A stretch of 64,000 bases of DNA from Alphaproteobacteria bacterium (GCA_028690155.1 JAQVBU010000010.1:16839-80838); one strand, 5' to 3'. Shown: positions 39,051 through 47,675, counted from the stretch's first letter. Made by a program: numbers and translations. Notes: generated from the sequence alone by a model not told the origin.

Positions 39051-39350
39051 ATGGCCAATAAATACGTTAGTTTGAAAAGGCTTTCGGACGAGGCTCTCGA
39101 CAAGCGTTATAAAAAGGCTTGTCAGGCAATAGACGTTTCCGCAATCTTTATTTTACTTTTGGCGGCGGGGTTTACTTTTGCTTTTAAGGAGCAGAACTAT
39201 GCCGTTTTTGCTTTGAGCTGCCTTGGCGTGGGACTCGGGGCCTCCTTTCTGTTCGCAAGCGATCATGCGGCCGAAAAGGCGCACGATGAGATTAAACGCC
39301 GTCGTCCACAGCAACCCCGGCGGGTCGAATGCTGCGTCGATCCTTGCTGA
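39051..39350 (+). CDS. small membrane protein
   Basis: 99 residues with two hydrophobic segments (AIFILLLAAGFTFAF and AVFALSCLGVGLGASFLFA) and a basic C-terminus containing CCVDPC. No family recognised. It overlaps the next gene by 22 bp in another frame, suggesting co-translation. Confidence 0.6.
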   Translation: MANKYVSLKRLSDEALDKRYKKACQAIDVSAIFILLLAAGFTFAFKEQNYAVFALSCLGVGLGASFLFASDHAAEKAHDEIKRRRPQQPRRVECCVDPC

Positions 39351-39976
39351 CGGCGGCAAAAGCCCCGGAAAAGCAGGGGCCCCTGTTTACTGTCGACCCT
39401 TTGAGAATATCGGATTTTTGCGCCTTGGCCGAGATGATCCCTTCCCTCGACTATCCATGGTTTTATGGAAAAAGAGCCTCGTTGGCGTCTTTTCATTACC
39501 TTGCTGCGGCCGAGGTATTCAATCATTCAAAGTTCGGGACACTTTTTCACGCTATTCGTGTCGCCGAGTCCGATGAATTGATCGGCGCCGTCGTTCTTCT
39601 TCCGGACAGAACCCAGAAGGGAAGCGCCGAGATCGGCTATTTTCTCAAACCGACGTATCATAGACGGGGCGTTGCTTCGACGGCGGCGGAAGCCGTCGTC
39701 CGGGAGGCGGTCGAGAAAGGGTGGCTGAAAAACCTTTTTGCGACCGTTCATCCGGAAAACCTGGCCAGCCGGGCGATTTTGAAAGGACTCGGCTTGCGGT
39801 GCGTCGCAGGGATCCGCGAGGGCCCCTATAAAGAACGCGACGGCGTTACGCCCGCGCCGCGCCTTTATTATGAGGGCACGGCGGCCACTATACTGCGGGC
39901 GCTTTCCTTGAGAGCCTCCCAACCCAAACCCGCTGTTTCCCTTGTTCGTCAAGACGCGCCGCAGCATCGTCTTTGA
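39329..39976 (+). CDS. GNAT family N-acetyltransferase
   Basis: 215 residues. The acetyl-CoA site is visible as EIGYFLKPTYHRRGVASTAAEAVVREA (motif A with RRGVAS), followed by VHPENLASRAILKGLGLR (motif B), the RimJ/RimL-like arrangement that acetylates protein N-termini or small molecules. The C-terminal 35 residues are not part of the fold. Substrate unknown. Its start lies within the upstream small membrane-protein gene. Confidence 0.88.
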   Translation: MLRRSLLTAAKAPEKQGPLFTVDPLRISDFCALAEMIPSLDYPWFYGKRASLASFHYLAAAEVFNHSKFGTLFHAIRVAESDELIGAVVLLPDRTQKGSAEIGYFLKPTYHRRGVASTAAEAVVREAVEKGWLKNLFATVHPENLASRAILKGLGLRCVAGIREGPYKERDGVTPAPRLYYEGTAATILRALSLRASQPKPAVSLVRQDAPQHRL

Positions 39977-40176
39977 GCGTCGGGGACTGGTTTCTTGAAA
40001 GAAAATTCCTAAATTCTGGGTAAGCTGAAAAAAGCCATTCAGAATGCCTCAGGAGCGTCCAAAGGGCCGGCAGTATCGTGTCTCCGGTTTTTTGATCCAT
40101 CAAGGAGCCATACGAATAGAGCCAAAAAGCTTTTGAGTCTGTTTAAGGAAGCAGCGCAGGAAGCGCATCGACGGCG

Positions 40177-40965
40177 TTAGTTACCCAAAAGATTGCCTAT
40201 GGCGTCGCCGACGCCGCTTTCGTCGACGGCATCTTTCACGGCTTTAATTCCCTGTTCGCCCACATCGCGCACATTTTTCATAACGGCCGATTGGCCTACT
40301 TGAATGGCCTCGTCCGTAATCTTGCTTAGAAGCCGTTGGGCAATTTCAGCCGGACTTGCGCCGTCTTTGTCTTCCTTTCCGATGTTCGTCATTGTAATGG
40401 TCGGGAGACCTACGGATATTTTTTTACCCTCCAAAAGCGCATGCGAAAGATGAACCTGTCCGTTGCTGATGATCAGACGTTCGATTACAAGGTTACGGCC
40501 TTGCCCCTCGTTTTTCCCCGTTTCTTTGGCCCCGGCTTTATTGTCTTTTGTGAGCGCCGCTGTGTAGGCTTGTATGTTTTTCTGTAGGGTTTGAAGATTG
40601 GTATCGCCGTTTTGCGCGACCTCGTAGGTAATTTCAGGGGCGTCGATCAAGACCTTGCGAAGGACAATCGGCCCGTTTCCTGCGATCGACGAGGGATCAA
40701 TCTCGACCGAGACTTCTCCAAACGACATGGCTTTGTCCGTTTTGAACCCTTCGGGGTTGCCAAGCTTGAAATTTTTTAGTGTTCCCGTGCCAGAAGCAAG
40801 CGATATATCAACGCGTCCCAGCGTTGTTTGTGCTTTTGTCACGGCGGTTCCGTATGTCTCAACGGCCCTGCGAACAAGCGAGTCCAGATTCGATCCAACG
40901 AAGATAACGCTGATCAAAACAAGGGCAAAAAGGGCGGCAACGCCCCAAACGATTTTCTTTTTCAT
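40177..40965 (-). CDS. AsmA-like envelope protein
   Basis: 262 residues with one N-terminal membrane anchor (IVWGVAALFALVLISVIFVG) and a periplasmic region. The phrases LGRVDISLASGTGTLKNFKLGNPEGF and FGEVSVEIDPSSIAGNGPIVLRKVLIDAPEITYE fit short AsmA/DUF748-type proteins linked to outer-membrane lipid homeostasis. Stand-alone gene preceded by AGGAAAG. Function by family resemblance only. Confidence 0.75.
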   Translation of the reverse strand: MKKKIVWGVAALFALVLISVIFVGSNLDSLVRRAVETYGTAVTKAQTTLGRVDISLASGTGTLKNFKLGNPEGFKTDKAMSFGEVSVEIDPSSIAGNGPIVLRKVLIDAPEITYEVAQNGDTNLQTLQKNIQAYTAALTKDNKAGAKETGKNEGQGRNLVIERLIISNGQVHLSHALLEGKKISVGLPTITMTNIGKEDKDGASPAEIAQRLLSKITDEAIQVGQSAVMKNVRDVGEQGIKAVKDAVDESGVGDAIGNLLGN

Positions 40966-41046
40966 GAGGAAAGTCTCCTGTCAAAGAAAGGGATCGCGGA
41001 AGACCGCGCTTTTTATATTAACGTTAAAACGACATATTGGGAAGGG

Positions 41047-41130
41047 ATGCGCGTGGTGGTGTCAAGGGTAGGCGATTTTTCGGGTGCTGTCGTCATCCTT
41101 GCCGTTTTGGGGACCTTGCTTGGCGGTTAA
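41047..41130 (+). CDS. possible 27-residue hydrophobic peptide
   Basis: ATG-initiated frame MRVVVSRVGDFSGAVVILAV ending LGTLLGG and TAA, with GGGAAGGG immediately before the ATG (spacing shorter than ideal). Basic N-terminus and a single hydrophobic stretch. It lies in the gap between the AsmA-like gene and repeat copy F. Could be chance. Confidence 0.2.
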   Translation: MRVVVSRVGDFSGAVVILAVLGTLLGG

Positions 41131-41139
41131 CAAAAAGGG

Positions 41140-41192
41140 AGAGCCTTTACCGCCCGCGCAAAAAGCGCCAGCCTTTTCGAGAAAAGCTCTAG
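41140..41192 (-). repeat. CTAG-palindrome repeat, variant 2, copy F
   Basis: Minus strand begins CTAGAGCTTTTCTCGAAAAG, then GCTGGCGC-TTTTT-GCGCGGGC and GGTAAAGGCTCTCCC. The TAG of CTAG is the stop codon of the HAD gene (41189-41191). Closest to copy E at 25651-25702. Confidence 0.65.
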
Positions 41193-41992
41193 CAAGGCGC
41201 CAGCGAGAAAACCGCGCTTTTTTTGACGGGAGGATTTGGACGGTTGTGCCCATTTGAAATATAGATGCAATAAGCGCCAGCCTCTACCATTCTTCCACAC
41301 GTTCCTTCGCTGTCCTCGAAGGCAATGACGTCGGCCATTGTCAGGCCTAATTGCTTAACGAAAGAAGCCATGTATTTGGTTTTGTCCGCTTCACGTTCGC
41401 CGTGTTCGTTCAGTCGATTAAACACGCGCGTTCCGTTTTCAGCGATTTTGTTTTTGCTGTCATAAGCAAAAATTTTTCCGCCTGTGTACGTCCCCAAGGT
41501 CATCTCGCCGCCGAAATAGCTATCGAGCTTCCAATAATTAAGAAGCTTTCGAATGCCTTCATCGGTCCCGTTCGAGACGATGATGCACGGGATGCCTTTG
41601 TCGTTCGCTTTTTTTATCGCTTCAACAATCAACGGATTGGGCGTTTGCCTTTCCGCTATAATGCGGTCCAAGTACATCTCGTGGTGCATTGCCTTGAGCT
41701 GTTCAAACGTAGGACACGTCTCGCGCCATTTTTGATTTCCGTTCGCTTCAAAAATTTTGATAAATTCGGCGAGCGTTAAATCAACCGGTGGTCCGGAAAA
41801 GGCCGAAGCCGTAGCGTAGTCATACGAATCTTCAGCGTAAAGATTCAGCATTTCTTGATACGCTTGGGCGCGGGAATGCTCCGTATCCGGCCCAAGACAT
41901 CCGTCAAGATCGACATAGACAAGCCACGCTTTATTGCAAATGAAATGACTAACGTCCCTAAATGTTTGGATGTTGGCTTCCCAGAGTTCCAT
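41189..41992 (-). CDS. HAD superfamily hydrolase
   Basis: 267 residues. HAD motifs in order: I VYVDLDGCLG (nucleophile and acid Asp), II IIVSNGT, III lysine region ADKTKYMASF, IV IAFEDSEGT. A long cap inserted after motif I suggests a small-molecule phosphatase or phosphoglucomutase-like enzyme. Substrate unknown. Its codon use seems more A/T-rich than neighbours, hinting at separate ancestry. Stop codon supplied by a repeat. Confidence 0.85.
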   Translation of the reverse strand: MELWEANIQTFRDVSHFICNKAWLVYVDLDGCLGPDTEHSRAQAYQEMLNLYAEDSYDYATASAFSGPPVDLTLAEFIKIFEANGNQKWRETCPTFEQLKAMHHEMYLDRIIAERQTPNPLIVEAIKKANDKGIPCIIVSNGTDEGIRKLLNYWKLDSYFGGEMTLGTYTGGKIFAYDSKNKIAENGTRVFNRLNEHGEREADKTKYMASFVKQLGLTMADVIAFEDSEGTCGRMVEAGAYCIYISNGHNRPNPPVKKSAVFSLAPC

Positions 41993-42318
41993 TTATTTTT
42001 CTTTGCGGGCTATATTTTAAATAATGCTTTTTTTTATCACGGCGCAAAGCGTTCTTCCAGAAATTTTGTGGCGTCCCATGCGGGCGGCATTAACCCTGTT
42101 TTGAAAAAAGTTCTTTCCGTTCAGCAAGGGAAAGCCCTCCACCGCGGCGTTCTCAACGGCAACGGGGCATGGTTGCGGTTGTTTGCGGATAGAAAAAGAG
42201 AAGAATGACATAGCGGCTTCGGTGCCCGGGGCTACCTCATGCGTTCCGGCTTGCGGTGTGAACAGCCTATGGTTCGGTTTATTCCGTAGAAGAATGAAGG
42301 CCCCGGCGGTTGCGCTGG
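41993..42318. other. spacer between HAD gene and tRNA-Arg
   Basis: 326 bp. Contains an AT-rich patch (TATATTTTAAATAATG near 42011) likely to be the HAD promoter. A 64-codon minus-strand frame (42017-42211) lacks a convincing protein pattern. Nothing else recognised. Confidence 0.4.
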
Positions 42319-42395
42319 TGGTGCGCCCTGGCAGATTCGAACTGCCGACCTGCCGCTTAGAAGGCGGCTGCTCTATCCTGCTGAGCTAAGGGCGC
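42319..42395 (-). tRNA. tRNA-Arg (TCT)
   Basis: 77 nt with CCA encoded. Acceptor GCGCCCT pairs with AGGGCGC; D arm GCTC-AGCAGGATA-GAGC; anticodon stem GCCGC/GCGGC with loop CTTCTAA giving anticodon TCT; TpsiC arm GGCAG-TTCGAAT-CTGCC. It reads AGA and probably AGG. No integrase or att repeat adjoins it. Confidence 0.97.
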
Positions 42396-42435
42396 TTTGG
42401 GGCAAAGAGTCTGCCGCAAGGTTGCTAATATTTCG

Positions 42436-43074
42436 TTAGGGGTCAAGCGGTTCTTCACGCAGCTTTTTATTATAGGGCTCTTTATAAGGTTCCGCTTTTG
42501 CCCACAATGTTTCCCAATTCTTAATATATCGTGCCGCCAAGTCCGGACTTTGCCACAACACGAGCACGTTTTCCGCATTTTTATATTCCGCTGCCGCGGA
42601 ATAGTTAAACGATCCCGTTTCGAGGCTTTCTTCGTCAACGATGATGTACTTGTTGTGTTGAAGCGTATGCGTAATGTCCACGCGGACGGTTACGTGGTTT
42701 TCTTGCAAGCGGTTTACGACCGAGTGGCTGTTGCTTTGGATTTGCCCGTGGTCCACAAGCACGCGCACATCGACGCCTTTTTCTTTCGCGTTAATCAGCG
42801 CTTGCGCGATGGGGCGTGATGTCAGCGAGTAGGCGGCCATGCGGACTGTTTTTTTGGCCGAGCCGATGAGTTTTGTCACAAGCGTCGTCGCGTCGCCGTT
42901 CGGCGAGAACGCGACTTCCGACGAGGTTGGGCGGGCAGCCTGTTCAACTTTGCTGCCTTGCAGGGCTTCGATGAGGCATTGGGACAAAGAGGCGCCGACC
43001 GCCGGTTCGGGCGCAAGCAACAAACCGAACGATAAAAGGCAATAAAAGAACGCAACAATACGGGAAGAGGCCAT
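42436..43074 (-). CDS. secreted phospholipase D-like nuclease
   Basis: 212 residues with an N-terminal signal peptide (IVAFFYCLLSFGLLLAPEPAVGA). One HKD motif is visible as HNKYIIVD followed by SLETGSFNYSAAAEYKNAEN, as in the small Nuc/EndA-type nucleases that act as dimers. VRMAAYSLTSRPIAQAL is the other conserved strand. Probably a periplasmic endonuclease; a phosphodiesterase role is possible. Only 40 bp from the tRNA gene. Confidence 0.88.
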   Translation of the reverse strand: MASSRIVAFFYCLLSFGLLLAPEPAVGASLSQCLIEALQGSKVEQAARPTSSEVAFSPNGDATTLVTKLIGSAKKTVRMAAYSLTSRPIAQALINAKEKGVDVRVLVDHGQIQSNSHSVVNRLQENHVTVRVDITHTLQHNKYIIVDEESLETGSFNYSAAAEYKNAENVLVLWQSPDLAARYIKNWETLWAKAEPYKEPYNKKLREEPLDP

Positions 43075-43407
43075 GGATCGCCAAGAGAAGGAGAACCGTT
43101 GTTTCTTCGGATACCAACTTCCGTCGGTTCTGCCAACGTTTTTCCCCCTTAGCCGACGGCCGTCATAATTTTTTTTGTCATATTAAAAGTCTCGTTACCC
43201 TTTTCGGGTAAACCATTGCCTTTCGTCGTCATCCTATGGTTCCGAACGAGAAAAATAGTTCGTTAACCTTAACATGCCGTCATGAAAACATTTTTTGATG
43301 TTTTCCTTATGGTATATTGACATGTATAGAGATTAACGCGGCGTTTTTTGGTGTTTGTTTTTTTGTTGATTGCTTTTTTAGCGTCTTTTCTTTTGGAGAT
43401 TTTGATT
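43075..43407. other. AT-rich spacer with inverted repeat
   Basis: 333 bp. Holds GAAAACAT (43284-43291) and ATGTTTTC (43298-43305) around six bases, a possible operator, and TTGACA at 43317 without a clear -10. GGAG at 43395 serves the gene starting at 43408. Confidence 0.4.
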
Positions 43408-43725
43408 ATGGCAAAAACGTTCTCGAATAGGGCTGAAATGTTGCCGCCTCTTCCTGTCGCCTTGCCTTCGGCGTCGGGCTCTGCCGCCGTTTCGGCTCAT
43501 CGATGGATGGAGGGACGTTGTTCGCCGGCTCGAGATATTCCCCTTAATCCCAATCAAAGGACATCAATTGCCGCAATGGTTTCTTATGTTTCCGGGCGTC
43601 TAGGCCTAAGCGAAATGACCGTCGAGCGCCGTTTTTCCGACCACTTCAATATCCCCAACCCTCATTGTCTTCCTTCCACTCTTTTTGATCAGGCTATTCG
43701 CTTCTTGGCCGACATGAAATCTTAA
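43408..43725 (+). CDS. small protein resembling ORF6C-type phage domains
   Basis: 105 residues from ATG 43408, which has GGAG 9 nt upstream. The second half, RTSIAAMVSYVSGRLGLSEMTVERRFSDHFNIP followed by HCLPSTLFDQAIRFL, has the shape of C-terminal domains of phage antirepressor-type proteins: helix, then FxVp, then LPxxxFDxAxxFL. No other phage gene is near. The first 40 residues are Pro/Ser/Ala-rich. Assignment tentative. Confidence 0.55.
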   Translation: MAKTFSNRAEMLPPLPVALPSASGSAAVSAHRWMEGRCSPARDIPLNPNQRTSIAAMVSYVSGRLGLSEMTVERRFSDHFNIPNPHCLPSTLFDQAIRFLADMKS

Positions 43726-43740
43726 GTTAAACTGTTTTTG

Positions 43741-44142
43741 ATGAAGCACTCTTCTGCAATGGTTCTTTTGATGGGGGCTCTCGTGACCCCCTTTTCTTTT
43801 GCGTGGGCAACGCCGGATTCGTTGCATCGGACGCACTATGTTTCCTTGGCTGAACGCTTCTATCCGCGCGCCGAGGCTGCCGAACAGGTTCGGCGACTTA
43901 TTCCTCTCGCATCGGCGGCGCCTTCAAGCGACCGCTTTCTTCCGCATCCCGAGGCCGCGCCTTTGGCCAGGCGTTTTTTGCCGTTGCCTCACGCCGCTCC
44001 ACGGACGGTTCGGTTTTTGCCTCAGCCCCAGCGCAATTTGGAGGCCAAACGTTTTATCCCGCGTCCTTCTTCAGCACCCCAAGCGACACGAATCATCCCT
44101 CGCGCCGCAGCGGCCCCTACGGTCACGCGCTTTCTTCCCTGA
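43741..44142 (+). CDS. secreted protein of seven 13-residue repeats
   Basis: 133 residues. Signal peptide MKHSSAMVLLMGALVTPFSF with likely cleavage after AWA. From residue 39 to the end it consists of seven 13-residue units plus RFLP: each starts R-(F/L/I)-(L/I/Y)-P and most have AAP in the middle, for example RFLPHPEAAPLAR and RFLPLPHAAPRTV. No family known. ATG chosen over the adjacent TTG; no clear ribosome-binding site, so it may be translated with the gene 15 bp upstream. Confidence 0.65.
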   Translation: MKHSSAMVLLMGALVTPFSFAWATPDSLHRTHYVSLAERFYPRAEAAEQVRRLIPLASAAPSSDRFLPHPEAAPLARRFLPLPHAAPRTVRFLPQPQRNLEAKRFIPRPSSAPQATRIIPRAAAAPTVTRFLP

Positions 44143-44163
44143 AAACCGACTTTTCGAAAAGCG

Positions 44164-45390
44164 TTAGCGAATGTAAACGTGGACTTCCGGCGACTGAGCC
44201 GTTTTGTCTTGCATCCGCGTTTGCGTAATCTTTGACGGAGGCAGGCCCAGCTTTATGAGGGCGCGGTTGACTTCGTCCGCCTTGCTCTTCGCTATTTGCT
44301 GCTGTTCGACAATCGTGGCGGAATCGCCGCTGGCCGGCGTTACGGCAACGATTGAGAACGTGGCGTTCGGGCGACGTTCCAAGGCAACATTGACGGCTTG
44401 AGCCAATTGTTGCTCATAATCGACGTCCGGCTGGTTGAACCGGATCAGCACAAGGAGGTGTCCCACCGACGGGATATCTCCGGCGGCTGTTGTCTCGGAC
44501 ACGTCGATCGTTTCGTCAAGATCCTCTTCGGACACAAGAGACGCTGGCGCCGCCTGAGGTTGAGAGGTGCGCTCATTAATCGAAACCGTCATGACGGGCG
44601 GCGGATTGACGACGACGGGCCTGTTCGACAGGCTGTTCCCCAAAAGTTCGCCGCGGCTGATCGCAAAGGCCAACGCTTGAAGGTTCGCGCGTTCCGTCGT
44701 CAGGTAGTTCGACTGGCGTTGAATGTCCGCGGTCGTTTGGTTGCGCAGGTAATCAAGCTGGACGACCAGACGGCTGACTTCGTCGTGCAGCATTTTCAAT
44801 TGATCGTGATCCTCATCCACGGCGCCCGAAAGATCGTAGGCCGCCTGAATCGATCCCAAAAGGTACGACGCAACCGACGCATCCGCATCGACCGCGATTT
44901 GAAGCGAGTTCAGCCGGTTCAACGACGTCGTCACCTCGCTGAGGCAAGCGTCCGCTTCTTCCCATTGACGCAGAAGGATCGGGTTGCCCTTGGTCGTTCC
45001 GTTTTGCAAACGCGCGGTAATCGCCGCCACGGCGCTGTGATACTGGACCGCGCCTGCCGTGCCGCTTGTCCGTAAAATGGCAAATTCGTTCGAGTTTAGG
45101 TTCACCGAAGCGCGAAGCTTGAGAACCTCATCGCGCAAAGCTTGCGCGCGGTCGCCGACAACCGTGCCGCTGGAGGGCCCGAAATTGGCCAACCCGTCAT
45201 TGCTGACGCTCGATGTTGCCAACGCAAGGGAAGGATCGAGCGGGGCCGGAGACTCACTGACGATGATTTGGGTCAAGTTGTTGGTGGCCGCCACCGCCGG
45301 TTTCGCCCCGGCGGGATAGGCTGCAAGGACCAGGACGGACGCTGCAGCGAGGAGATTCATCCTGGAAATTCTCGTGCCTTGGATCGACAT
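44164..45390 (-). CDS. periplasmic protein with coiled coil and OmpA-like C-terminus
   Basis: 408 residues with a signal peptide (MNLLAAASVLVLAAYPAGA, cleavage near residue 29). The middle (about 80-250) is helical and likely coiled coil. The C-terminal 110 residues (LLVLIRFNQPDVDYEQQLAQAV, then IAKSKADEVNRALIKLGLPPSKI) follow the OmpA-family beta-alpha pattern, but the peptidoglycan-binding NxxLSxxRA box is replaced by IAKSKADEV, so wall binding is uncertain. AAGAAGGTG precedes the ATG. Converges on the repeat-protein gene. Confidence 0.7.
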   Translation of the reverse strand: MSIQGTRISRMNLLAAASVLVLAAYPAGAKPAVAATNNLTQIIVSESPAPLDPSLALATSSVSNDGLANFGPSSGTVVGDRAQALRDEVLKLRASVNLNSNEFAILRTSGTAGAVQYHSAVAAITARLQNGTTKGNPILLRQWEEADACLSEVTTSLNRLNSLQIAVDADASVASYLLGSIQAAYDLSGAVDEDHDQLKMLHDEVSRLVVQLDYLRNQTTADIQRQSNYLTTERANLQALAFAISRGELLGNSLSNRPVVVNPPPVMTVSINERTSQPQAAPASLVSEEDLDETIDVSETTAAGDIPSVGHLLVLIRFNQPDVDYEQQLAQAVNVALERRPNATFSIVAVTPASGDSATIVEQQQIAKSKADEVNRALIKLGLPPSKITQTRMQDKTAQSPEVHVYIR

Positions 45391-45502
45391 TGTGCATCAC
45401 CTTCTTGTTGGCAACCGCGAAGCGGTAAACTTATCGCCCGAATCTCTTCTTGTCTAATGAATAGTTGTCAAGAATCCAAGCCCTTACATAAAGAATCAAC
45501 GT

Positions 45503-47455
45503 CTATTCCCCTAACGTGTAGCATTTTGGTGTCGCTTCAAGGATTTTCAGAGACCTTAGCCTCTTATCTTCCCTTGATTTTTTTTGGTTATGGCGGCTTC
45601 GATCCGGGGTCTCTGGCCGGGTTCTCTGGCCGGGTTCTCTGGCTGGACCCTCCGGGACGAGAGCGATACTTCCTGTGAGAACGTCGACTTGGGTGATTCG
45701 GACCGTTAGGGGCGCTCCGATCCGATAGGTTTTATGGGTCCTCTTTCCGATGACGGCCTTTTTCCTTTCGTCGTAAATGTAGCGATCGCCTTTCAGCTTG
45801 TGCAGGAGAAATGCGCCTTCTGCGCCTGTTTCCGTCAAACGGGCAAACACACGGGTTCTTGTCAGGCCGCTGATGGTCGCGTCGAGGGTCGAGCCAATGT
45901 GCGACACCATGTATTGGGCGGTAAAGCGGTTGTCGGCGTCGCGTTCCGCCGTTGCCGAACGGCGCTCGGTCATCGAAATATGCTCGGCCGTTTCCTCAAG
46001 ATCCCGGATTTCTTTTTGCGTTAAGCCATCGTTTCCGAAGCCGCAGGCTTGAATCAAGGCGCGGTGAACGATCAGATCGGCATAGCGTCGAATAGGCGAC
46101 GTAAAATGGGCATAACAAGGGAGGGCAAGCCCAAAATGTCCTATATTTTCAGGGTGATAGACGGCTTGCGCTTGGCTGCGCAGGATAAGCTCGTTAATCA
46201 AGGATTCGTACGGCATTCCGGCAACGGTTTTGAGGATTTCCACCAACGCGCGCGGATGCATAGGCTGTTGCGTGGCAAGCGCGATGCCGAAAGGTTTAAG
46301 CGCGCGCCTCAGGTCATCCAGCTTTTCCGGGGCCGGTTGATCGTGGACGCGGTAGAGCAGAGGGCTTTTATGCGTTTCGAGACACTGGGCTGCCGCGACG
46401 TTCGCCAGAATCATAAATTCTTCGACCAAGCGATGGCTGTCGAGTTGTTCCCGAAGGTGAAGGCCTTGGACGACGCCGTTGTTAAGCTCGACGACGCGCT
46501 CAGGAATGGAAAGGTCGAGCGTGCCCCGCTTGGCGCGCGCGGTGCGAAGGCATGTGAACGCGCCATAAAGAGGGTCAATGACTGTCGCCATAAGTCCGGC
46601 GGTCGTTTCATCGGCGAAGCCGTCACGCGCCGCTTGAACTTGGCGATAGGTTAGCCGCGCTTTTGAGCGCATCAGGGCGCGCACGAAGCGGAAGCTCTCA
46701 AGCGTGCCCTTTTTGTCGATGTGAAGATGAACGGCCAAGCACGCCCGATCTTGGCCCGGCTTGAGCGAGCATAAGTCGTTGCTGAGTTCCTGCGGCAGCA
46801 TGGGCACGACCCGGTCCGGGAAATACGTTGAATTGCCGCGATGGAAGGCGTCTCGGTCGAGGGCGCTTTGGGGCCTGACGTAATGCGCGACGTCCGCGAT
46901 GGCCACCACAATGTGCCAGCCGTTTCCTTCTTTTTCGGCAAAAACGGCATCGTCGAAATCGCGCGCATCCTCACCGTCAATCGTGACGAGCTCAAGGTCG
47001 CGCAAATCCGTACGGCCGGCCGAAGAAACAGGCTGAGCCGCTGTTGCTTCTGCGAGACCTTGATCCGAAAAAAGATAAGGGATTCCATGCGCTTCCAGTG
47101 CAATCAGACTGAACGCTCCGGGTTGATCGACCGCGCCGAGTTTTTTCTTGAAGCGCGCTTCGGGGGTGCGCGTGGTCGTTAGGGCGCCTAAGTTTTCGGC
47201 AACGATGAGGTCGCCGTCTTTAAGGTCGCTTCCTTTTTCGACATGGAGGAGATAGACGCTTCTTTCGCGACGATCTGCCGGTTCGAGAATCCATCGCCGG
47301 CCTTGCCGTCGCACCTGACCGACGACGTTTTCGGGACGGCGGCGATCCTGTTGAAAATCTGCGTTTTTTTGTTTTTTTCCTGTCGAGGAAGGGGGGCTTC
47401 CCCCTCTTTTTTTGTCGGTTTTTCCGAACGTCCTATGACGTAAAGCTGTTCTCAT
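45503..47455 (-). CDS. rnr: ribonuclease R lacking the N-terminal winged-helix domain
   Basis: 650 residues, shorter than the 730-810 usual for RNase R. 3'-5' exoribonuclease for structured RNA. The catalytic RNB domain is complete: DGEDARDFDDAVFAE carries the metal-binding Asp cluster, and GNSTYFPDRVVPMLP and HFTSPIRRYADLIVHRAL are diagnostic. A cold-shock-like OB segment precedes it and an S1 domain and basic tail follow. The N-terminal helix-turn-helix domain is not found upstream. Near the 3' end lie three tandem 13-bp repeats. Confidence 0.92.
   Translation of the reverse strand: MRTALRHRTFGKTDKKRGGSPPSSTGKKQKNADFQQDRRRPENVVGQVRRQGRRWILEPADRRERSVYLLHVEKGSDLKDGDLIVAENLGALTTTRTPEARFKKKLGAVDQPGAFSLIALEAHGIPYLFSDQGLAEATAAQPVSSAGRTDLRDLELVTIDGEDARDFDDAVFAEKEGNGWHIVVAIADVAHYVRPQSALDRDAFHRGNSTYFPDRVVPMLPQELSNDLCSLKPGQDRACLAVHLHIDKKGTLESFRFVRALMRSKARLTYRQVQAARDGFADETTAGLMATVIDPLYGAFTCLRTARAKRGTLDLSIPERVVELNNGVVQGLHLREQLDSHRLVEEFMILANVAAAQCLETHKSPLLYRVHDQPAPEKLDDLRRALKPFGIALATQQPMHPRALVEILKTVAGMPYESLINELILRSQAQAVYHPENIGHFGLALPCYAHFTSPIRRYADLIVHRALIQACGFGNDGLTQKEIRDLEETAEHISMTERRSATAERDADNRFTAQYMVSHIGSTLDATISGLTRTRVFARLTETGAEGAFLLHKLKGDRYIYDERKKAVIGKRTHKTYRIGAPLTVRITQVDVLTGSIALVPEGPAREPGQRTRPETPDRSRHNQKKSREDKRLRSLKILEATPKCYTLGE
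45606..45644. repeat. three tandem 13-bp repeats in the rnr 3' end
   Basis: GGGGTCTCTGGCC, GGGTTCTCTGGCC, GGGTTCTCTGGCT in direct succession. Thirteen is not a multiple of three, so the unit is read in all three frames within the basic C-terminal tail; copy-number change would alter the RNase R terminus. Confidence 0.7.
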
Positions 47456-47675
47456 ACGTGTGACCTAAAAATTTGTCGTTGTTTCAATGGGGTATAGAAA
47501 AGAAAGTGTGCCCAACGTGTTTCGAGCGTGGCCCGTCTAGAAAAATAAAGGCTAATCCTATGAACGAATGTATTTGAAAAACGATTCTTTTGTTTGTTTT
47601 TTTGGACCAATAACGCCATTTTATTTTTGAGATTTTCACTGAAACCCCATATCATGTGCTTTATGTCATATGAGC

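Noticed and set aside
42319-42395. tRNA-Arg as an integration site
   Set aside because: No integrase or repeat of the tRNA 3' end was found nearby.
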